A stretch of DNA of 64,000 bases from Dendrocalamus latiflorus (lineage: Eukaryota; Streptophyta; Magnoliopsida; Poales; Poaceae), in the NCBI GenBank assembly GCA_017311315.1, contig CM029670.1, positions 24,331,449 through 24,395,448 of the forward strand, given 5' to 3'. Of the stretch, positions 1 through 10,344 are shown piece after piece. Each line of letters opens with the position of its first letter. Position 1 is the stretch's first letter. Both the position numbers and the translations under genes were made by a program. The notes under the pieces are model-generated. The model had not been told where the DNA came from. It was given only the letters and a program-made list of their open reading frames with translations, and searched no databases.

Positions 1-240
1 TCCAAGCGACCCTACACATCCAAAAACAAAGAATTCGTTTCCAGACACAAGTTCTTCACAACTTGACCTACATTAGCCAAGACATGTATCATGCAACCTT
101 AATCCATGACTCAAATCCCAAATCCAATCCTGGCAAAGTGCTATCTTTGCAAAGCCAACTGATCACTCCACAAACATTGCAACGGTTTATCACGACTAAA
201 ACCTGGACCATCTCTCATGGTCCATCACGTTCATATCTTT
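1..240 (-). repeat. Antisense fragment of a long copia LTR
   Basis: Read on the minus strand, this matches the LTR stretch around 57,700-57,780, including the conserved words before and after 'gatgtgtagggtc'. It continues the antisense LTR seen at 17,440-18,166 before the second copy, so the LTR piece extends left of the window. No coding potential. Confidence 0.7.
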
Positions 241-1490
241 AGCTCATTTCATTCTTCTTTTGACCATTTGGATCTTTATTTGCAAATTTTCCTCTCTAAT
301 GTCTAAGACCACATTCAAATTGTATTTTTGATAAATTACCAATGTGTTCATCAGGAAGAGATTTAAGAATCACGTGAGAACGTCTTGGATTAAGTTTTGA
401 TGACCTATTGTAATTTGGGAAGGTTGAAAATTTGAAATGCTTTTTTGTTAGAGTTTTTTCTGGAACTATGCTCAAGCAAGGCAGTCTGACTAGTTTTGAA
501 ATCCGATCTATTTAACGAGTTGGGATGGAAACTTATGGTTAACTATCCAACCATTCTCTCTTGAGAGGAAGTGTTTACTATGTTAGGGTTAGGCTTTGAG
601 AGAACTTAAGTCCTGTGGTCTGCTCTCTTGTCTTTCAGGTAGAGTGGTTGTAAAACTTTTATTGTCAAGTAGCAATATATCAATCTTTGTTCATCTCTAT
701 AGCTCTATCTTGCATTGATTGATTTGCTCTTGACTTAGTTGGTTTTTCCTCCTCTCTTTACTCTTCTTGATCTTGCTGTGTTAAAGATGTATAAGAGATG
801 TAGATATGTTCTAAAAATCAATGTCCATCCATCTAGACACTTTGATGGCAAATTCTTGAAGAAACCCGGTTTTGTATGATTTTGGCCTCACCAAATGATT
901 CGTGATCCAAGAGTTTTCGGCTTGAGTTTTCGGTGTTCTTGCTTTCTGTGATATGTGGGAACATATCTAAAGCTATTTTGGTCATCTTCTACCAACGAGC
1001 AAGTCACATTCATCATTTTCGTATTTTGTCCAATTTTGGTGCAAGGTGCAATCTTTTCTCAATCTCAAAAAAGTCTAAACTTTTTCATGGATTTCTTCGA
1101 TCTATAGATGGAATAGTTTTCTGAGACCTTAAGAAAGGTGCGTGTAAAATTTCATAGCATTTGGACTTGTGTTTTAGAATTCGCATCATTTCTTGGACCT
1201 TCACGGGCTATTTTCATAGCAGGCAGTTCAATCGCACCAAGGCCAGTCAGACCGATAGTGTTGTGGTGTTCTGACCGTTAGGAGGTCAGACTGATCACTA
1301 GTTAGCGGTTAGAGCTCTAGGGTTTGGATTTTCTCGAAATTTGATTGCTTGAGCAATTGGGATTTTGGCTGAAAATTCAATTATCTGTAACTCTGTAGTT
1401 ATACAAGAATAGTTCAATAATACATAGGGAAAAATTTTAAACGACATCTTTCACACCCTCTTCCCTCTGTTGCCTTTTCGGTTCTATAGT
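241..1490 (+). repeat. Sense fragment of a long copia LTR (3' portion)
   Basis: The stretch matches 58,330-59,325, the 3' part of the LTR behind the copia RT fragment. Shared landmarks are the 'taaccatccaacc'-like block near 540, the 'ttagttggtttttcctc' block near 737, and 'agtaactctgtagttat' near 1,390. It ends near 1,490 at the word matching the LTR end at 59,325. Start, middle and orientation differ from the antisense piece before it, so the LTR pieces meet head to head near 240. The ORF at 933-1124 is incidental. Confidence 0.7.
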
Positions 1491-1812
1491 TTTCTTGCCC
1501 TCATCTAGAAAGGAACCGATTTGAAATATCACGTGTATGTCGGATCGAGTGCCTGCAATGCATGTAGAACTCGATCACCTTATTTCCTAGCTACTCCATA
1601 GTAGATCTAGACCAAATGGGAGTATCCAAAAGAGAACGAAAAAAGCACCACACCTGGTCTTATTCTTCTCTACCTTGCAACATGACAGGATTGGAATCAT
1701 TTGTACCTATTACAAATTCCTTTACCAAAGCAGCTCACAAACCTCTTTATTCCCACCAATGCATGACCCAAGCAAAGGTGACTCCGATCCTCAGTTTGCC
1801 CTCTGCAGTATC

Positions 1813-1820
1813 TATAAAAA
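1813..1820 (+). promoter_or_regulatory. TATA box of the first sHSP gene
   Basis: TATAAAAA lies about 115 bases before the ATG at 1,935 in a short AT-poor context. I saw no perfect heat shock element (alternating GAA/TTC triplets) in the few hundred bases upstream. Confidence 0.7.
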
Positions 1821-1934
1821 GGCCCCTCACGCAATCCCTTCCATGCATCGCACCACACAAGTGCTACCTGATCCACTCTCTCCTTGTCTTGATCTCACTG
1901 TCTAGAGTTACACGACAACCAATTAGAAATTGTA

Positions 1935-2916
1935 ATGTCGACGGTCACCTCTTACACCCTCCTGAGCGGCCCGACGGCGGCGACACCGGTGAATACCACC
2001 GGTAAGGCAGCAGCAGTTGCTCTCCTTTCTTTCCGAAGAAGGTCCCGGTCTCTTTCTGTGTGCTTTGCAAGTAGTGCAAAGGGGGAGCACAGTCCAAAGA
2101 CGGATTTGCCGCCATTTAACATCTCTCCCGTCGGTAAGCTCATGTACCCTCGTAGCCTCGTTCTGTGTCTCGCATTTCTTTTTCAGTCTTCCATTTACAA
2201 GTTTGATCAACAATTTCTACCGTTTGCAGAATGCTAGTAAAAAGATTACAAAAGAGCAATGTTGTGGAAATAAGTTTGACAGCAAATATCTGTTACCTCT
2301 ATATAAGTTAGTGGTTAAAGTTGGAGATAATTAAATATCTAATTGTATACTTACCATGCATAGTATGATATTACACATTTCATCCATCAAATTGATCATG
2401 CTCACCTAATTAATTAATGAATTCATTTGACATCGTGATATGTACGAAGCTCTGGTGCACCCGGTGCCGCCGCAGGAGGAGGAGCGGTGGCAGCTGGAGG
2501 AGGACGCCAACGCCGTGAAACTGTGGTTCGAAGTGCCGGGGTTCTCCAAGGAGGACCTCGTCGTCGAGATCGACGAGGACGTGCTCGTCATCAGGAAGAA
2601 GCCCAAGGCCGACGTGAAGAACATTGACGTCGAAGACCAACAGGCCGGCGCCGGCGCCAGGCCCGGCAGGGACCCGACGGCGACTGGCGGCGGCAGGCCC
2701 AGCAGGGTCACGCCTGCGTCCGCCGCGGCCAAGGGCAAGGCCGACGCAGCCTACGACGGCGGCGTCTACGCGCGGCTGCTCCTCCCGGCCGGGTACAACA
2801 GGGAGAGCGTCAATGCCGAGCTCGCCTCCGGCGAGCTGACAGTTACCATCTTCAAGGTCAAGGAGCAGGCGCGCAGGAGGATCAATGTCGACATCCACGT
2901 GCCGTCAAGTAGCTAG
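1935..2916 (+). CDS. Plastid-type small heat shock protein (HSP20), copy 1
   Basis: Two-exon gene model. Exon 1 (1,935-2,133) encodes a Ser/Arg/Ala-rich, acid-poor N-terminus typical of an organelle transit peptide. The intron is 2,134-2,449, with a clear gtaag donor and a weak acceptor ending at 2,449. Exon 2 (2,450-2,916) stays in frame, giving about 221 residues. Exon 2 encodes an alpha-crystallin domain: the FEVPGFSKEDLVVEID and VLVIRKK strands match the first sHSP consensus, and GELTVTIFKV stands where the second consensus usually has GVL. A Gly/Ala/Arg-rich insert of about 45 residues separates the two halves, longer than usual. sHSPs are ATP-independent holdases that bind unfolding proteins. 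The sequence is identical to the copy at 20,097. Exon 2 has its own ATG at 2,440, so a leaderless product is possible. Family assignment is strong; plastid rather than mitochondrial targeting is inference. Confidence 0.85.
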
Positions 2917-3083
2917 GAGTGCATACGTATGCATGACTGCACTGCCGTTGACGTCCATGGCGTGAAGGAGCACTTGTCCAAGAGGCTTACGAATAACTAC
3001 TCTATATATGTACCTCTTGTTTTCCTAAATTCGACCATACAAGTATTAGTATGTAATGCGTGCTTTGTGCTTCCAACCAAATC

Positions 3084-3089
3084 AATAAA
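3084..3089 (+). terminator. Polyadenylation signal of the first sHSP gene
   Basis: AATAAA lies about 170 bases after the stop codon at 2,916, in AT-rich sequence. Position and context fit a plant 3' UTR. Confidence 0.5.
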
Positions 3090-3515
3090 ATGTGTTGAAT
3101 TGAAAAATCCAATATCATTAATACAACTGCAGGGAGCAAAATTCGACATAATTGAATCACATGCATAACATGATTAACTAACATGGCATTTGCATTTAAA
3201 ATTAAACATGAATTCATACTATAAATATTGGGTCTAGCCCAAACACAAACTACAGGAGGACCAAACATTGACCAGCATCTCCTTCTGAAGGAAGAAAGAA
3301 GGTGAAAAGGAGAAAAAAAGAAGCATGTCCAACAAAATCAACACCTCCACAGTCCATCGTACCACAACAGCAAGACATCCATCCACCTGAAGAATCCCAC
3401 ATTACGTACGTACCAAAGCAACTTCACGGCCAGCTTGATCTCTGGTCTTTATTCCCTCCCAAACCGACCAAGCAAAGGTGATCAAATAACTCACCCCTTT
3501 GATCCTTTCTCCAAC

Positions 3516-3523
3516 TATATAAA
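3516..3523 (+). promoter_or_regulatory. TATA box of the truncated second sHSP gene
   Basis: TATATAAA about 150 bases before the ATG at 3,671. Upstream sequence (ccaagcaaaggtga near 3,468) resembles the equivalent place before the first gene (cccaagcaaaggtga near 1,768), so the promoter is paralogous. Confidence 0.65.
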
Positions 3524-3670
3524 CGCTACCATTCATATAGTATAACTCAGAACAACCTCAAACTAGACGGGAATTAACATGCATTAAATCTATTTTCCCT
3601 TCAGTTCAGGTAGTTCTTAATTACGATCCAGAGGCAAGAGCTAGAAATATGCAGTGCAACTACTGGTGCA

Positions 3671-3854
3671 ATGCCGACGGTTGTTGCCTCTTACACTCCT
3701 GTGTTCCGTTCGCCGGTGCTGCCGGCTTCATCGGGCACGTGGCCGGCTTGCCGTTCTTGGAGGCCGGCAGCGGCGTTTCCTGCTTCTGTCGCCGTCAAGT
3801 GCCGGCGGCCATTGTCTGTGACATGTGCCCTCCCGGAGAAGCAGCAGCCCACAG
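3671..3854 (+). pseudogene. Second sHSP paralog, first exon only
   Basis: The first exon starts MPTVVASYTPVF, aligning with MSTVTSYTLLSG of the neighbouring sHSP, and continues as a Ser/Arg/Pro-rich transit-peptide-like stretch of 61 residues. It ends at an acag/gtgac donor in the same phase (one base into a codon) as exon 1 of the first gene. The following 200 bases resemble the first gene's intron (shared 'agtatgatatta'). At 4,058 a copia LTR begins, and no HSP20 second exon is found anywhere downstream in the window. The gene is therefore a 5' fragment with an intact-looking promoter. Any transcript would run into retrotransposon sequence. Recognised by paralogy, since the alpha-crystallin part is absent. 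Confidence 0.75.
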
Positions 3855-4176
3855 GTGACTACCCTCAACGCAATTCTTTGAATTTCGTTCTTAGCTTGCT
3901 CTTTTCCTTTTTATTCTTACGATATACTTCCGTGGTAAGCTGTCCGATCAGTGTGAAAATCCATCGTAAAACAAGATCATATTTTTTAGTATCAGTATGA
4001 TATTATCATATATACATATGACTTGATCATCCAACATCATGTGATTGACCTAGCTAGTGTTAAAGATAGGGTTGTATGTCTATTCTTTGAGATAGAGTTA
4101 ATTTGGAAACATCTCCTGAAATCTCTCATGTAATCTCTCTCTCTTCTCTGTATTTCTGGAGAGCAGTCTCTCTCTG

Positions 4177-4693
4177 TGTTGTAACTTTTTCCCGATCAAT
4201 CTCTGTCGTCGCTTCAACTTGGGACACGTCCTTCACTGTCTTCGGTGGAACCGGCTCCTGACGTGACCTGCGATGCCTCCGCGCACAACACGAGCTAGAG
4301 ATAGCCCTCCTCCACCTACGTGGCACCTGCTGTCCCTCTGATGTGATGCGCTTCACCCCTGTTGATGGAACACCTCTCCTGTGACCATGCAAAAAGATGC
4401 AATTCCTCTTCCCTCTTTCTTCATGTGATGCTCCTAGCACCTCCTGAACCTTGCCGGCTTTCTTCCCTCTTTCTTCTCTTTATTTCTCTACTGTATACCA
4501 GCGATCACACTGAATCCCTCCTCCACATCCCAACGTTACAAGATTGCATGGCTTTTAAAGCCTGCACACGGACTCACAAACGGACACAAAAACCTACTTG
4601 GAAACTAAAATTCAATCCATACAATGTGTATACACGGCAAGAGGACTCGTATACGTATACTCGAATACGGCAAAAACAAGATTACCTCTAACA
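4177..4693 (-). repeat. 3' LTR of the nested copia element
   Basis: 517 bases, TG...CA on the minus strand. Matches the right LTR over its length except for a missing block of about 60 bases present at 6,885-6,980 in the right LTR. Confidence 0.8.
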
Positions 4694-5223
4694 ATCACCT
4701 CCTTAAGATTGTTTCTCCATCTTGATCATGTCGATCTTCTTTCTTGCTTCTGCTTCTTCCTTGCATGCCTTCCTGGGCTGGAGCACCTGCTCCTGCTTCC
4801 TCCACGAGCACCTCCTTTCACTGTCGTGTGCCATTGCTTTCGACTACTGTCCTTCACACTGTGCTTCCTCCCGCCACCTTGGGACCCATCTCCGACTTCC
4901 TTTTGCTGCCCCCGTGGGAGCTCTTCCCGAGCCTCTGCTCGCCACGACCATGCTAGCTGTATATGGTCGGTGCCGACCACCCAAGCCATCGCTTCGCTCC
5001 TCTTCGCCTGCACGCGCTCGTTCGAAGTTGGCTGCATGCCTGTGCGCACCTCCTGCGTCGCTCCCTACGACCACTGCATGCTTGCTGCAAGCTCTTCCGG
5101 GGTTGCTCCTCCTTACGACCATACCTTCTGCCTCATCTTGCTTCCTTACCGACTCGGTCCCCTTCCTCGTTATGACTTCTTGTGCACCAGGCTTGCCTCC
5201 TACTGCCTCTGCACCTCGTCCAT

Positions 5224-6656
5224 CTATGCCTCTCTCCACCCAAACCTATTTATCCGATTTGGAGATCTCTTCACTTTCATCAACAAATCTCTGTTCTTGT
5301 CATACACTCGCAAGAACTCATCCTCAAGCACCACCTTGCACCCTCTCTCCGTCATCTGCCTGAGACATAGCAACAACTTCTTATCTCTGTTCTTGCATTG
5401 CAACATCATCGTCCCGTTGCCCTTTATCTCCACCGTGGAGCTGTCGCCAAACTTTTCCTTGCCCCAAACCTTCTCGTCGAGCTTGTGGAATATGGAGCGA
5501 TCTCCCGTCATGTGGTTGCTTGCTCTATTATCCAAGTACCATTAATCCATGTGATCATGGTTTCCTTTTTTGTGCGTAGTTTTGGAACTATGTTGTCCTC
5601 ATTTAGTTCCACTATGACCGACTCCTTTTCAACATATGAGGAGAGAAGTACTAGCTCTCCGTCATCTTCTTCTTTGTCTTTGGCAAGGTTCACCTCCCCG
5701 TCCTTCTTCTTGCTCGTGCAATCCAAAGCAAAATGCCCAAGCTCGTTACAGTTGAAACACTTTTTATTACTACGCCATCTTATCGCGTAGTGCCCATATT
5801 CGTCACATTCAAAGCACTTGACATGTGACAAATCATAGGATCTCTCACCACCACCTTGCCTAGCCTTGTCTCCATAGCCACCCCTGCCGCCTCGACCACT
5901 CTAGCCACCACGACCGTGCCACCTCCCGCGCTTGTATGATGAGCCATGACTGTCTCTCGGATCTCCCCTTACTAGCAACACCTGCTCGTTGTGAGATCCT
6001 TGCTCCTTGCGCTACTGAAACCCCTTCAGTAACTCCTCATGCGCCTTGAGAGATGTGGTGATCTCCTCTATCTTCTTCTTGTATAGGTCAGGAGAGTACA
6101 TAAGTGTTGTGACAACAGGTATGTACTTCTCCAGAAGCACGCGCTGGTACTTCTTTACCGCCACAGATTCCTTCATCTTGTCGCCAAGAGAGTTAATCAG
6201 ATTATACCATGAACTCAGCTTGCCAGTGAACTCGTCCACCGACTGAGTCTCTTCCATCTTCAGATTCTCAAACTCGCTCCGATAATTCTAGAGCCGCACC
6301 TCCTTGACACGATTAACTCCTTCGTGCAACGTCTAAAGCACCTCCCACGCTTCTCGTGCCGTCTCCTTGCCGATGAGCTGATGTATCATCATATCTGGCA
6401 CCGCCTGGTAGATGAGGGCCAAAGTCGCCTGATCTACCTTGTCGTCCACCTCCTTACCCTTCTCCTTCGGTTCGACTACACCCCAGACTCCTTGGGCGCG
6501 CATGTTCGCCTTCATCTTCATTGCCCACACTAGGTAGTTGTCAATCGTCAGGAGAGGGTACTTGAGGGAGATTATCCCACCCTGATACCACTTGTCACCT
6601 ATGCTCTGATACCACTTGTTGCAACTTTTCCCGATCAATCTCTGTCGTTGCTTCAA
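5224..6656 (-). pseudogene. Copia gag-protease remnant
   Basis: Reading on the minus strand from 6,656: a UBN2-type copia gag (NYLVWAMKMKANM, then EETQSVDEFTGKLSSWYN around 6,200), followed near 5,820-5,700 by two CCHC zinc knuckles (CFECDEYGHYAIRW with its last Cys lost, and CFNCNELGHFALDC). At 5,535 comes the aspartic protease motif as DNRASNHMTG, where the family has D-G-A-S-H/N-H. The reading is split by stops and frame changes. After the protease the sequence becomes non-coding, with no integrase, RT or RNase H. Such a product would form particles and process gag but not replicate alone. Confidence 0.8.
6603..6614 (-). other. Primer binding site, nested copia
   Basis: Minus strand TGGTATCAGAGC, complementary to the 3' end of initiator tRNA-Met, two bases inside the 5' LTR end at 6,617. 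Fixes the element's orientation. Confidence 0.85.
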
Positions 6657-7196
6657 CTAGGGATACGTCCTTCACTGTCTTCCGTGGAACCGCTCCTAAC
6701 ATGACCTACAATGCCTCCGTGCACAGCACAAGCCAAAGATGAGCCCTCCTCCACCTACGTGGCACCTGCTATCCCCCTGATGTAATGCGCTTCACCCCTG
6801 TTGATGGAACACCTCTCCTGTGCCCATGCAAAAAGATGCAATTCCTCTTCCCTCTTTCTTCATGTGATGCTCCCAGCACCTCTTGGACTTTGCTTGCTCA
6901 GTGCCTCTGCTCTTATTTTTCTTCACGCAATCGCCAATATGGGAACTCACACACATGCAATGCGTTGCCCTCTTTCCTCTCTTTATTTCTCTGCTATATC
7001 CCAGCGATCACACTGAATCCTTCCTCCACATCCGAACGTTACAAGACTGCATGGCTTTTGAAGCCTGCACACGGACTCACAAATGGACACACAAACCTAC
7101 TCGGAAACTAAAACTCAATCTGTACAATGTGTAAACACGGCAAGAGGACTCGTATATGTATACTCGGATACGGCAAAAACAAGATTACTTCTAACA
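6617..7196 (-). repeat. 5' LTR of the nested copia element
   Basis: 580 bases, TG...CA on the minus strand, next to the PBS. Partner of the LTR at 4,177-4,693. Confidence 0.8.
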
Positions 7197-7340
7197 CTCT
7201 CCTTGTGTTCTCTGAAAGTGATCATGTGCATTTCCTGTAGCCGATACAGCAAACTGAGTTTATGAACACAGACAACAGTAGAGTCCCTTTTCACGTGTTC
7301 TCTCTCAAAAACCCAATCTACTACTCTTTTCCTTCTCTCA

Positions 7341-7353
7341 TGGTACTAGAGCC
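7341..7353 (+). other. Primer binding site, outer copia
   Basis: TGGTACTAGAGCC directly after the LTR end at 7,340. It differs from the usual initiator-Met PBS TGGTATCAGAGCC by an inverted dinucleotide. Confidence 0.7.
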
Positions 7354-7375
7354 CTGATGCATTGCCACAATCATA

Positions 7376-8066
7376 ATGATGTCAGGATTGAACTCTGGCT
7401 CCGGTTCTGTCTCTGTTCCCGTCACGGTTGGGACTGCTCCGGCATCAACTGGCCTCATGCCGACTCCTTCATCTCCCTCCTTTGGTCATCTAATCAATGT
7501 GAGGTTAAGCAGGGAGAACTATCTCTTGTGGAAGGCGCAATTTCTACCGTATCTCCATAGCCAACAGCTCCTGGGCTATGTAGATGGATCGATGAAAGCA
7601 CCGGAGAAGACAATCCCACGCTCAACAGACAACAGCGCGGTCGTGGAGATGAACCTAGCGTATGAACGATGGTTCCAACACGGCCAGATGGTCCTTAGAG
7701 CAATTCTCTCTTCGCTTTCAGAGAATGTACTTGCTCAGGTCCTCCTGCTGAACACTGCCCGGGAAGTTTGGCAGGCCCTGGATTGGATGTTCTCATCCGG
7801 TAGCTCGAGGGCCCGGGTGATGTAGATTCACCGTCAACTTGCCTCCCTACAGAAAAAGGACACCAGTGCCGCCGAGTACTTCAACAAGGTAAAGAATTAG
7901 GTAGACATGCTGGCTACATTTGGGTATCCGCTCAATGATGATGATATCATTACCTATCTCTACACCGACCTTGACAATGACTATGATGCACTGGTCATGT
8001 CTTTGACCACACGGGTCGAGCCGGTTTCACTCAATGTGGGTGTATGCACACATCATGGAATTTGAG
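7376..8066 (+). pseudogene. Copia gag (outer element)
   Basis: Starts MMSGLNSGSG 35 bases after the PBS. INVRLSRENYLLWKAQFLPYL and REVWQALDWMFSS match the copia gag (DUF4219/UBN2) pattern of starting with a substrate-like 'N-Y-x-x-W'. The frame reads on to about 8,066 with TAG stops at 7,823-7,825 and near 7,898, both where Gln is expected. No zinc knuckle follows; the frame ends where MULE-related sequence starts. Confidence 0.8.
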
Positions 8067-8084
8067 ATGCGCCTTGGGCGCACA

Positions 8085-10330
8085 ACGCGTGGTTCACGAA
8101 GGAGACGCAGTGGGCAATGTTGCGGAGGCAGAACCAGAATATCACACACTGCACGCTTAGCGCTCCCAATAGGGGGATACAGATGTTGCTGAGGCAGATC
8201 ATGAATATCGCACTACGCAAGTTGAGTCCACTAGACAGGTGGACGTAGGGGAGTATGTCGACAGCATTGTGCATTAGATGGAGATTAATGACCAGACAAC
8301 CTGGACTGACGAGGAACTTTAGAAGAGGATGACAATGACTCTTCTGAGGAGAATGAAGGTCCCATGCCACAGGAATGGAATACGGTGCATGTTGAGGGTC
8401 TTTCTGTACACGACGAGCATGAATCATTGTGGGAGTACTATGCTATGGAGGTTCGACTTCATGTAATATTTGCTGACAAGGGATCACTGTAGGATGCTAT
8501 TAAGCTGTGGGCCTTGTCCATACATAGGACGTTTCGGGTCCTCAAATCCAACCCAGAGCAGTACACCATGGTCTGCGAGTAGGATGGTTGTCCTTGGCGT
8601 GTGCACGCAAGCAGACCTAAGTACGAGACTCACTGGATTGTCTCGAAGGTGCAGTCGCACTATTGCGTGCGTAGCAATATTTTGCAAAAGCATCGCAACC
8701 CGACGTCCACCTTCATAGCAAACCTTATGTACAGTGAGATAGTGAAGAAAAACCTGGAGGCCAAGCACATCATTGTGGCTATTGAGCAAATATTTAAGTA
8801 TAAGATTAGCTAAGCCAAGGCATGCCGTGCGAAGAACAAGGCTTTAGAAAGGAGGTTCGGTTCTTTCGAGGCAGCTTACGATAACATTCCTTGTATGCTA
8901 GAGGTGCTGTGGGATAGAAACCCAGGCACACACATCGCTACGAAGGACAAGCCGTCCAAAAGACCACCTAGTTACCTGGTTTTGCAAAGGGCCTTCTTAG
9001 CCTTCGGTGCCAACATCACCGCTTTTAGGCACATATCACTAGTGATCTCAGTCAACGGGACATTTCTAACAGGGAAACACAAGGGGCGGATTCTGATAGC
9101 AATTGGTGTTGATGGCAATAATTAGATTATGCCATTAGCCATCCATTCATCGAAAGTGAGAATTTTGATAGTTGGTTGTGGTTCCTTCGACATCTAGAGG
9201 AGGGAGTAGTTGTTGCATGTTCTGATGTTTGCATAATCTATGATCGCCACCCTGGGATGATGAAGGCCATATGAAAACTTTAGCAAGAATCGGAGTAGCT
9301 ATTCCCTTGGCTAGACATGAAAAACAGATGGTGCATTCGCCATCTAGAGTCCAACTTCTTCAAGCAGTTCCCACAGCAGCCGTTGATGAAGCTGTTCAAG
9401 AGGCTAGCCATCTAAAACCAGCAACGTAAATTTGATGCACTATGGGAGATGTTGGAGTAGCACACCAGGAAGCACGTTGTCGAGAGGAACAAGCGACCGG
9501 CCATTCATGGGGCGGCGTAAATCGAACACCTCGCACCATTGTTAGAGCTTGATCCTCCCAGTGTGACACGAAGGATCTCGAGGAATATCAAGTGCTTCTC
9601 CCATTGATTATGGCTGAGCCTTTGGAGAAGTGGTCCTTGTTACATGACACCAACGGTGCAAGGTATGGCATAATGACCACTAACCTTGCAGAGGTATACA
9701 ATTGGGTTCTTAGGAGCGTCCATTCTCAGCCCCTCGTCACTATCGTTGAAGGCGTTCTGTAAGGTACAGTTGGATATTTCAGAGAAATGCTTGCAAATGC
9801 AGCACTTCATGCAGCTAACCCACATACACCGTACTACTCGAAGATCATAACATACATGAAAGCCAAGATTTAGAAGGGTCAGTCGCACATGGTCTATGTG
9901 ATGGGCAATATAGAGCACCATTTTGACGTGCTCCTTTGGGATAGGGCCGGATTTGGGAATGCTCACGCCCTTATTACCCATGAGGTGTGCCTTGTTGATC
10001 ATGTGAATGAACCTACCTGCACATGCAATAAGCTAAAGCTCATTTACAAGCAATACTCTCATGTCCTTGTTGCATGTGGTACTATCAATATGGACACATC
10101 AAACTTCATGTCAGAGTACTTCATGAAGGAGAAGGTGATGTAGGCGTGGTGCAGCGAGCTAAGAGGTTTCAGGGTTGTGGGCAACTTTGCCACATCAAAT
10201 ATTGCACAGACGGCTTGCATTCTAGATCTTGACTTATTAAAGGGTAGGAAGGGCCGTCGATAGAGTCATCACACTATGAACGATATGGACGAAGGGGAAG
10301 CTAGATCGACGAGTAGACATTGTGGTCGTT
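8085..10330 (+). pseudogene. Mutator-like (MULE) transposase pseudogene
   Basis: Readable across about 700 codons in essentially one frame. Order: acidic N-terminus (8,280-8,400); MuDR-type zinc/DNA-binding region with CEQDGCPWRVHAS-like sequence (8,570-8,690, the Gln now TAG); catalytic core with FLTGKHKGRILIAIGVDG near 9,060 and DRHPGMMKAI near 9,245; and a SWIM zinc finger (CTCN...H-x-x-x-ACG) near 10,020-10,080. The first catalytic Asp of the usual DGTFLTG is Asn here (VNGTFLTG). More than a dozen stops interrupt it, nearly all TAG or TAA where Gln stands in the family. No terminal inverted repeats were found. The 3' end is cut by a copia-like LTR near 10,340. Inactive. Confidence 0.88.
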
Positions 10331-10344
10331 ATGGCCAGGAAATG

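Larger units (their letters stand above)
4177..7196 (-). mobile_element. Minus-strand copia element nested in an LTR
   Basis: Direct LTRs lie at 4,177-4,693 and 6,617-7,196, an initiator-Met-type PBS sits just inside the right LTR, and a purine tract (aaggaggtgat on the minus strand) just inside the left one. LTR ends are TG...CA. The flanking 5-mers are CTCTG and CTCTC, a nearly perfect target-site duplication. Internal coding is gag plus protease only, so it is non-autonomous or deleted. It lies inside the LTR of the plus-strand copia element, proving order of insertion. Confidence 0.85.
4058..8066 (+). mobile_element. Plus-strand Ty1/copia element, 5' half (LTR, PBS, gag)
   Basis: The LTR begins TGTTAAAG at 4,058 and ends ...TCTCTCA at 7,340, but is split by another element (4,177-7,196), so its own length is only about 260 bases. 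A primer binding site follows at 7,341 and gag at 7,376. No protease, integrase or RT of this element is seen; gag gives way to MULE sequence near 8,080. The element sits in the intron of the truncated sHSP gene. Confidence 0.75.

Noticed and set aside
1500..1812. Heat shock elements upstream of the sHSP gene
   Set aside because: Only loose GAA/TTC words; no three adjacent inverted triplets found by eye.
2410..2898. Long minus-strand frame opposite the sHSP second exon
   Set aside because: Shadow frame created by GC-rich codons; the plus strand has the recognisable alpha-crystallin domain.
4598..5545. 315-residue plus-strand open frame
   Set aside because: Lies antisense to copia LTR and protease sequence and is low-complexity Ser/Leu/Cys; no domain.
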